In this document: piece by piece, positions 44,135 to 49,398 of the stretch
How the letters are laid out: each line of letters starts with the position of its first letter
Numbering within the stretch: the first letter of the stretch is position 1
DNA from: an uncultured Alphaproteobacteria bacterium
GTDB lineage: Bacteria > Pseudomonadota > Alphaproteobacteria > UBA7985 > CAJQQZ01
Assembly (NCBI GenBank): GCA_905480575.1
Contig: CAJQQZ010000095.1
Location: 1-49,398 of the forward strand
Reading direction: 5' to 3'
DNA: 49,398 bases
Notes under the pieces: model-generated
Databases searched by the model: none
Told to the model about the DNA's origin: nothing
What the model saw: the letters and a program-made list of their open reading frames with translations, nothing else
Program-made: the position numbers and the translations under genes

Positions 44135-45149
44135 TTTTACTCTAGGAGCCACGGTATTATTCTTGGCGGGCTGCGAGCAAGCGGCCTACTTGCATCAAGC
44201 GGCCGAAGGTCAGCTGGATATTTTGATCAGCCAACAGTCGGTTGACGATGTCCTTGCCGATCGTAAACTAAAGGAAGAGCCGAGACAAAGACTGGAACTT
44301 AGCAAGGAAGTATTGGCCTTCGCGGAAGAACGTTTGGCTCTGCCAGTGGAAGGTCGTTACGAAAATTTTGTTGATCTTAAGCGTCCAGCCGTCGTCTGGA
44401 ACGTTTTTGCGTCCGAAGAATTAGCGCTCAAGCCCAAGACTTGGTGTTATCCCATCGTTGGCTGCGTCGCTTACCGCGGTTTCTTTGATGAAGGCACCGC
44501 GGCAGCCAACATGCGTCAGCTTAAAGCAGAAGGGTATGACACTTTCTATGGTGGTGTATCGGCCTATTCGACCCTTGGTTATTTCCGCGATCCAATCCTC
44601 AGTACGTTTCTGAACATGGACGAGGGGTCATATGTTGCTTTGTTCTTCCACGAATTGGCACATTCGGTTGTTTACGTTGAAAATGATTCTGCTTTCAACG
44701 AAAGCTTCGCGACCGCGGTCGAGAGAGAGGGGCTCCGTCTTTGGGACCAAGCTCATGGCGGATCAAAACTTCTAGCCAAGTCACGGCAGCGCCAAAAGGT
44801 ACACCGCAAGTTTGTCGCTTTTGTTCAAAAGTATCAGAAAAAGCTCAAACGTCTTTATGCATCCAACATCAGTGATGATCAGAAACGAACGAAGAAAGCA
44901 GCAATCTTCAAAGCCATGCGCCAAGATTACAAACGCAACAAATCTCGTTTTAAACCGCTCTCATACGATCACTGGTTCTCTGATCTCAACAACGCGAGGA
45001 TTGCGTCGATTGGAACCTACAACGATCTCGTACCAGCTTTCACAAAGATGATACGCGCAAGAGACGGCGATATGCAGGCTTTCTACGAGGATGTGAAGGC
45101 GTTGGCGAAATTGTCTAAAGAAGAGCGGTTGAAGAAACTGCAAAACTAA
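44106..45149 (+). CDS. Putative lipoprotein aminopeptidase (zinc metallopeptidase, PF10023-like)
   Basis: A 347-residue protein with a lipobox LAGC (Cys23) and a HELAH zinc motif at 182-186, with a likely third ligand Glu199 in FNESFATAVEREG. The family is annotated as putative aminopeptidase; catalysis is not well established. The signal places it in the periplasm, anchored to a membrane. The ATG at 44106 overlaps the DUF2842 gene, and the first residues MQGLNCAIRNF are a short basic n-region. The following 97 bp hold two small hairpins and then the selD gene. Confidence 0.85.
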   Translation: MQGLNCAIRNFTLGATVLFLAGCEQAAYLHQAAEGQLDILISQQSVDDVLADRKLKEEPRQRLELSKEVLAFAEERLALPVEGRYENFVDLKRPAVVWNVFASEELALKPKTWCYPIVGCVAYRGFFDEGTAAANMRQLKAEGYDTFYGGVSAYSTLGYFRDPILSTFLNMDEGSYVALFFHELAHSVVYVENDSAFNESFATAVEREGLRLWDQAHGGSKLLAKSRQRQKVHRKFVAFVQKYQKKLKRLYASNISDDQKRTKKAAIFKAMRQDYKRNKSRFKPLSYDHWFSDLNNARIASIGTYNDLVPAFTKMIRARDGDMQAFYEDVKALAKLSKEERLKKLQN

Positions 45150-45164
45150 CAGCTCTCACCAAAT

Positions 45165-45214
45165 CACAATTGCGATTGTGGCTTTTGACCTCATTTTCAT
45201 CTGTGGAAACAGAT
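45165..45214 (+). promoter_or_regulatory. Two hairpins in the aminopeptidase / selD gap
   Basis: CACAAT/ATTGTG with a TGCG loop (45165-45180) followed by CTTTT is a weak terminator. A second perfect 6-bp stem ATCTGT/ACAGAT with a GGAA tetraloop (45199-45214) lies 32 nt before the selD GTG. The second might be a leader element of the selenium operon. Confidence 0.4.
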
Positions 45215-45246
45215 CGTAAATTGGCCGTCGAAACAAAGGTGAGACA

Positions 45247-47490
45247 GTGAATACAAACAAAGCTCCTGCATACAAGCATTTGGTGTTATTAGGTGGTGGA
45301 CACAGTCATGTGTCGGTTATCAAATCCTTTGGTATGAAGCCGGTACCTGGTGTGGCGGTGACTGTGGTTTGCCGCGATGTTCACACACCCTATTCTGGGA
45401 TGCTGCCGGGATTGATTGCTGGACACTATGGCTTCGATGAAGCCCATATTGATCTCGACAAACTCTGCGCCTTCTCGCAAATCAACTTCATCCATGATGA
45501 AGTCGTGGGTTTGGATCCGATCACCCAAAAACTGAAGTTTCGTGGAAGACCAGACCTCGCTTATGACGTGCTGTCGATAAACACAGGTTCTTCACCAGAT
45601 GTAAACTCAGTTCCGGGCGCTAAAGAGTTCGCAGTCCCTGTAAAGCCAATCAACAGCTTTCTTGATCATTGGAACAAGCTGGAATCCCGACTAGAGAATA
45701 CTGACAAGTCTGTTACCGTCGCTGTAGTAGGGGCAGGAGCTGGGGGAATTGAACTTCTGTTGTCGGTTCAAAACCGGATCAATGATAGTTTGATCGCTGA
45801 CGGCAAAAACCCGTCGCTTGTTAATTACAAGCTGCTAGTATCTGGAGACGAACTACTACCAACCCATAATGCAGGTGTGCGGAAATGTTTTAAGCAAAAG
45901 CTCACAGAGCGCGGTGTCCAGACCGATTACATGTCCCGCGTGGGTGAGGTGAAATCGAATGGGCTAGTTTTGGAGAACGGTAGTTTCATCGAAGCAGATG
46001 AAATCTTATGGGTGACATCTGCTGCGGCACCCGCCTGGCCCAAGCTATCTGGTTTGGATGTTGATGATCGCGGCTTCATCAAAGTGAATGACAAGCTTCA
46101 GACTCTTTCATTTCCCAATATTTTTGCCGCCGGGGATGTTGCTGCTGTTGTCAACCATCCGAGAGAAAAGGCCGGTGTCTTTGCTGTTCGTCAAGGGCCG
46201 CCTTTGATGGCTAACCTGAGAGGTTTCCTATTAGGAGATGAGCTTAAAGACTTTAAGCCTCAAAAAACGTTTCTTGGCCTTATATCAACTGGCGACAAGT
46301 ATGCTGTTGCCTCCTGGGGACCTTTGGCGTTTTCGGGTGCTTGGGTTTGGCGATGGAAAGACAAAATCGATCGCAAGTTCATGAATTTGTACTCTGTTCT
46401 GGAACCAATGCGGATACCCGCGGTTGAAATAGCGCCTACAGTTCTAGGGAGCCATAAAACTCCAGATCCAATGCGATGTAATGGCTGTGCGGCAAAAGTT
46501 GGTAGTGGGGTACTAACCAAGGTGATGCGTCAGTTAAGAGATAGCCACCCAGCGCTTTTTCCAGCACTCTCAGGCGATGATGCGGCAGTACTCAATGTTC
46601 CAAAGGAAAAGTCCCTCATTCAATCCGTGGACTTCTTCCGCTCATTCATTGGTGATCCATTTACGTTTGGCAAGATTGCAGCCAATCACTGTTTGAATGA
46701 TCTCTATGCAATGGGCGTGCAACCTCACTCGGCATTGGCAATAGTAGCACTCGAACCAGCTTCAAATGAAAGACAGGAAGACGAACTGAAAGCTGCTTTA
46801 TCGGGCGCTTTGGAAGTTTTTACTCCGCTAGGTGTTCTACTTGCTGGTGGCCATACAGCCGAGTTCTCTGAACCTGGATTGGGTTTTACCGTTAATGGGT
46901 TTGCAAATGAATCCCAAATCATTCCGAAGCAAGGGTTGAAATCCGGTGATGACTTGGTACTGACCAAAGCCTTGGGTACAGGGATTTTGTTGGCAGGACA
47001 GATGCGTCTAGCGACCAAAGGGCGTTGGATTGAAGAAGCGCTCCAATCGATGATGCTTTCCAACCACACCGCTTCCGAAGTGTTTTTCGAACATGAAGCA
47101 GAAAGCTGTACAGACATCACTGGTTTCGGTTTACTTGGCCATTTACTCGAGATGATTGGAGAAAACGATGATATCGCTGTTGAGATCAATATGAACGCAC
47201 TTCGCGAACTCTCAGGTGTGAAGCACTTACTCGCTCAGGGTATTGCAAGCAGTTTGGCCGCATCTAACAACGAAGCGTTAAACAGCGTTGATGTTTCGAA
47301 GATCGTAAGCCCCGAAATGATACCTCTTTTGACCGACCCACAAACGGCGGGTGGATTGCTCGGTGCTGTGAAAGCCGAGAAAACCTTGAGACTCATTTCA
47401 GCGCTTCAAAACAAAGGCTATGACAAGGCTCATTGTGTCGGTAGAGTGGTTGAGCGCAATCCAGGCGATCAGGCAATTAAGCTCATTTAG
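45247..47490 (+). CDS. selD: Fusion of NADH-dehydrogenase-like flavoprotein and selenide, water dikinase
   Basis: A 747-residue two-domain protein. Residues 1-about 390 are a pyridine nucleotide-disulfide/NDH-type flavoprotein: HLVLLGGGHSHVSVIKSF, VAVVGAGAGGIELLLSV and FPNIFAAGDVAAV. From about 410 it is SelD: GCAAKV with catalytic Cys414 and Lys417, SGDDAAVL, KIAANHCLNDLYAMGVQPHSALA, LLAGGHTAE, TDITGFGLLGHLLEM and DPQTAGGLL. SelD makes selenophosphate from selenide and ATP. The fused N-domain may reduce a selenium precursor (inference). The start is a GTG with AAGGTGAG upstream. It is followed 6 bp later by mnmH. Confidence 0.93.
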   Translation: MNTNKAPAYKHLVLLGGGHSHVSVIKSFGMKPVPGVAVTVVCRDVHTPYSGMLPGLIAGHYGFDEAHIDLDKLCAFSQINFIHDEVVGLDPITQKLKFRGRPDLAYDVLSINTGSSPDVNSVPGAKEFAVPVKPINSFLDHWNKLESRLENTDKSVTVAVVGAGAGGIELLLSVQNRINDSLIADGKNPSLVNYKLLVSGDELLPTHNAGVRKCFKQKLTERGVQTDYMSRVGEVKSNGLVLENGSFIEADEILWVTSAAAPAWPKLSGLDVDDRGFIKVNDKLQTLSFPNIFAAGDVAAVVNHPREKAGVFAVRQGPPLMANLRGFLLGDELKDFKPQKTFLGLISTGDKYAVASWGPLAFSGAWVWRWKDKIDRKFMNLYSVLEPMRIPAVEIAPTVLGSHKTPDPMRCNGCAAKVGSGVLTKVMRQLRDSHPALFPALSGDDAAVLNVPKEKSLIQSVDFFRSFIGDPFTFGKIAANHCLNDLYAMGVQPHSALAIVALEPASNERQEDELKAALSGALEVFTPLGVLLAGGHTAEFSEPGLGFTVNGFANESQIIPKQGLKSGDDLVLTKALGTGILLAGQMRLATKGRWIEEALQSMMLSNHTASEVFFEHEAESCTDITGFGLLGHLLEMIGENDDIAVEINMNALRELSGVKHLLAQGIASSLAASNNEALNSVDVSKIVSPEMIPLLTDPQTAGGLLGAVKAEKTLRLISALQNKGYDKAHCVGRVVERNPGDQAIKLI

Positions 47491-47496
47491 GCACTC

Positions 47497-48555
47497 ATGG
47501 CAGCACCCATTCAGCGAACAGCGACGCCCTTCGACAGATCCTATTCTGAAATCATTGATGTGCGCTCGCCAGCGGAATTCGCATTGGATCATGTTCCAGG
47601 AGCGATCAATCTACCGTCGCTTTCCAATGAGGAGCGCGCCAAAGTTGGTACGATCTATAAGCAGGTTAATCCTTTTGATGCTCGTAAAATTGGTGCGGCA
47701 CTGGTTTTCGCCAACCTGTCACAGCATTTAGAAAATCACTTTCTAAATAAGGAAAAGGATTACGAGCCCTTAGTTTATTGCTGGCGTGGTGGGCAACGCT
47801 CTGGCTCGGTAGCGACGGTGTTGTCCATGATTGGATGGCGAGCAACACTTCTTGATGGTGGATATAAAACCTATCGCAAGACAGTCATTGAGGGGCTTGA
47901 GACTTTGCCGGCGAAGTTCACTTTCCGAATTGTGGGTGGCAAGACTGGCTCAGCAAAAACAGATGTTCTTAAAGTACTAGAGCGTCAAGGTGAGCAAGTG
48001 TTAGACCTTGAGGGTCTAGCCTGCCATAGAGGTTCACTTTTAGGCGCAATGCCCGGTGTTGATCAACCCAGTCAAAAACTGTTTGAAAGTATGATTTGCA
48101 GCAAGCTAAGAAGTTTTGACGAAAGCAAAGTTGTTTGGATTGAATCTGAAAGTTCAAAGATTGGAAAAGTGTTTGTTCCGCCAGCCTTGATCGATGCAAT
48201 GCTGAAAAGCAAATACTACGATCTTCGACCAAATGTAGATTGGAGAGTTGATTACCTGGCCGAAAGCTATGCCCATCTCAATGTCCCTGACTCTCAACTC
48301 CCTGATCTGTTGTTGCGCTTGATTGGACGCCATAGCCGAGAAACCGTAAATTCTTGGCTGGACCTATTCGAGAAAGGACAGTGGGCAGAAGTAGTTCGTT
48401 TGCTTTTGATTGAGCACTACGACCCGTCCTACACAACGTCCACCAAAAAGAAATTCGGAGACAGGACGATACCTGTAAAGGTTCCTGAAGGTACTATCTA
48501 TTCTGCAAACTCTGCTGTCGATCTTCTCCTGCATTACGAACAAGAGAGTGCCTAG
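47497..48555 (+). CDS. mnmH: tRNA 2-selenouridine synthase
   Basis: MnmH (SelU) swaps sulfur for selenium on wobble uridine of some tRNAs using selenophosphate, via a geranylated intermediate. The 352 residues include a rhodanese domain starting IIDVRSPAEFALDHVPGAINLPSLSNEERAKVGTIYK, with the catalytic Cys in PLVYCWRGGQRSGS, and a P-loop domain near 147-155 reading GGKTGSAKT, with Ala153 where Walker A usually has Gly. SelD is just upstream, forming the selenophosphate supply unit. The absence of selA, selB and selC nearby suggests selenium is used here for tRNA modification, though those could be elsewhere. Confidence 0.92.
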   Translation: MAAPIQRTATPFDRSYSEIIDVRSPAEFALDHVPGAINLPSLSNEERAKVGTIYKQVNPFDARKIGAALVFANLSQHLENHFLNKEKDYEPLVYCWRGGQRSGSVATVLSMIGWRATLLDGGYKTYRKTVIEGLETLPAKFTFRIVGGKTGSAKTDVLKVLERQGEQVLDLEGLACHRGSLLGAMPGVDQPSQKLFESMICSKLRSFDESKVVWIESESSKIGKVFVPPALIDAMLKSKYYDLRPNVDWRVDYLAESYAHLNVPDSQLPDLLLRLIGRHSRETVNSWLDLFEKGQWAEVVRLLLIEHYDPSYTTSTKKKFGDRTIPVKVPEGTIYSANSAVDLLLHYEQESA

Positions 48556-48557
48556 TC

Positions 48558-49235
48558 ATGTCTCAACCAATACAAAATCAATATAACACCGTGCTTTTCG
48601 ACGTTGATGGAACGCTCGTCGATTCTGCCCCTGACATGTGCCGAGCATTGAACTTAGCACTTTCTGACGTCGGAAGACCCCATGTAGAAGTTACCGACAT
48701 TCACAACATGATCGGTGGACTTGGAAAAGGGAAGATTTCTGACCAGGTTCTAGAGCTAACTGGTGGTAGGAAGTCTGATGAAGAGGAAATCTCCATTATG
48801 ACAGGGTTTCGAGAATACTATTTTTCTGATCTCTTAGTCTTAACTAAACCCTATCCATTTATCCCAGAGCTTTTAAAAGATCTCCATTCTCGTGAAGTGA
48901 AGATGGCAGCTTGTACCAACAAGAACGAGGCCAGTGCACGCGAAATGATCGAAGCACTCGGATGGTCTCGCTATTTCCCGGTCGTCCTGGGTGGCGATAG
49001 TCTTCCGACTAGAAAACCCCGACCTGAGATGCTTTTGAAAGCCGCTGAACTATTGGGCGCGAGTATCAGCACAACATTGATGGTTGGAGACACCATCAGC
49101 GATACTTTAGCGGCCAATAGGGCAAACATGGACTGTGCCTTCGTCAGCTACGGTTATTCCGTAATGAGCCAAGATGAATTGGACTATCTTCATCACGTTG
49201 ACGAAGTGCCGGAACTCCAAACTTTACTGAAATAA
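48558..49235 (+). CDS. HAD-family phosphatase (phosphoglycolate phosphatase-like)
   Basis: A 225-residue HAD hydrolase: motif I LFDVDGTLVDSAPDM at residues 14-28, a helical cap, motif II in AACTNKNEASA, the Lys in TRKPRPEMLLKAAELLGA, and motif III-IV VGDTISDTLAANRANM. The order matches Gph-like phosphatases. It starts two bases after mnmH and is the last gene of the selenium operon. Its substrate in this context is unknown; phosphoglycolate remains possible. Confidence 0.9.
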   Translation: MSQPIQNQYNTVLFDVDGTLVDSAPDMCRALNLALSDVGRPHVEVTDIHNMIGGLGKGKISDQVLELTGGRKSDEEEISIMTGFREYYFSDLLVLTKPYPFIPELLKDLHSREVKMAACTNKNEASAREMIEALGWSRYFPVVLGGDSLPTRKPRPEMLLKAAELLGASISTTLMVGDTISDTLAANRANMDCAFVSYGYSVMSQDELDYLHHVDEVPELQTLLK

Positions 49236-49273
49236 AAAAAGCCCCGTGAAATCACGAGCCTCAGACTGTTGAC

Positions 49274-49305
49274 AAACCCCGTCATTTTTGGCGGGGTTTT
49301 TCTTT
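49274..49305 (+). terminator. Intrinsic terminator of the selenium operon
   Basis: AAACCCCGTC (49274-49283) pairs with GGCGGGGTTT (49290-49299) over ten positions (one G-U) around a 6-nt ATTTTT loop, followed by TTCTTTT. It is 38 nt after the last gene. The remaining 93 bases of the window hold nothing I can identify. Confidence 0.9.
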
Positions 49306-49398
49306 TGGGCTTATTTCGGTAGTTTTTGCGATGGTTTCGTTTGAATTTTAATGGGTTCTTTGGTGCCCTATGCCTCTGCGGGCCTCTTTGTCATCGCC

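Noticed and set aside
45247-47490. SelD as a selenoprotein with in-frame TGA
   Set aside because: The catalytic position is an ordinary Cys codon (TGT at 46486-46488), and the frame has no internal TGA.

Overview
The window looks like chromosomal DNA of a Gram-negative, probably marine, alphaproteobacterium. Support comes from a CBP3-type ubiquinol-cytochrome c chaperone next to a YceD/DUF177 gene, a DUF2842 protein, a BamE lipoprotein, a full LivHMGF-type ABC operon, a trimethylamine monooxygenase very like the roseobacter/SAR11 enzyme, and frequent GTG/TTG starts. I cannot place it below class. No tRNA, rRNA, CRISPR array, prophage or plasmid functions were seen.

Layout. 1-142: end of an IS110-family element with the first 19 codons of its transposase, inserted into and truncating a secreted DUF255/thioredoxin-like gene. 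1.9-5.5 kb: bamE facing away from a housekeeping operon (CBP3 chaperone, DUF177, rpmF, plsX, HIT protein); the usual partner fabH is not here but at 29-30 kb. 5.5-7.8 kb: SDR plus succinate-semialdehyde-type dehydrogenase. 7.9-9.5 kb: TerC and panB. 9.7-16 kb: branched-chain-amino-acid-type ABC operon (binding protein, attenuator-like hairpin, livH, livM, livG, livF) running on into an unknown five-span membrane protein and a DMT transporter. 16-20.8 kb: small-molecule catabolism (amine-type FAD oxidoreductase, TfdA/TauD dioxygenase, FabG-like SDR, creatinase). 21-24.3 kb: SCP2-type thiolase, acyl-CoA synthetase, small methyltransferase. 24.4-27.2 kb: His-rich LTxxQ (Spy/CpxP-like) periplasmic protein divergent from an OmpR-type two-component system. 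27.2-32.5 kb: SDR, DnaJ-type co-chaperone, fabH, a membrane protein with a possible WYL-like domain, and a HerA-like ATPase. 32.7-34 kb: tmm. 34.2-36.7 kb: three tandem secreted phage-tail-collar-domain proteins. 37-41.8 kb: cupin / aldehyde dehydrogenase / AlkD-like operon, then NmrA-like and MarC proteins. 41.8-45.1 kb: MoxR ATPase with CoxE-like VWA protein, DUF2842 protein, lipoprotein aminopeptidase. 45.2-49.3 kb: selenium operon (NDH-SelD fusion, MnmH tRNA 2-selenouridine synthase, HAD phosphatase) closed by a strong terminator.

How the genes may work together (inference): amine uptake and catabolism is a theme (creatinase, amine oxidase-like flavoprotein, trimethylamine monooxygenase, Liv transporter), but none of the pathways is complete within the window. 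The selenium operon suggests selenium is used here for tRNA modification. The least explained content is the trio of secreted collar-domain proteins, the His-rich envelope-sensing module, the five-span protein attached to the liv operon, and the membrane-anchored possible WYL protein. Start codons quoted below were chosen by ribosome-binding-site spacing and family length and are sometimes downstream of the longest open frame.
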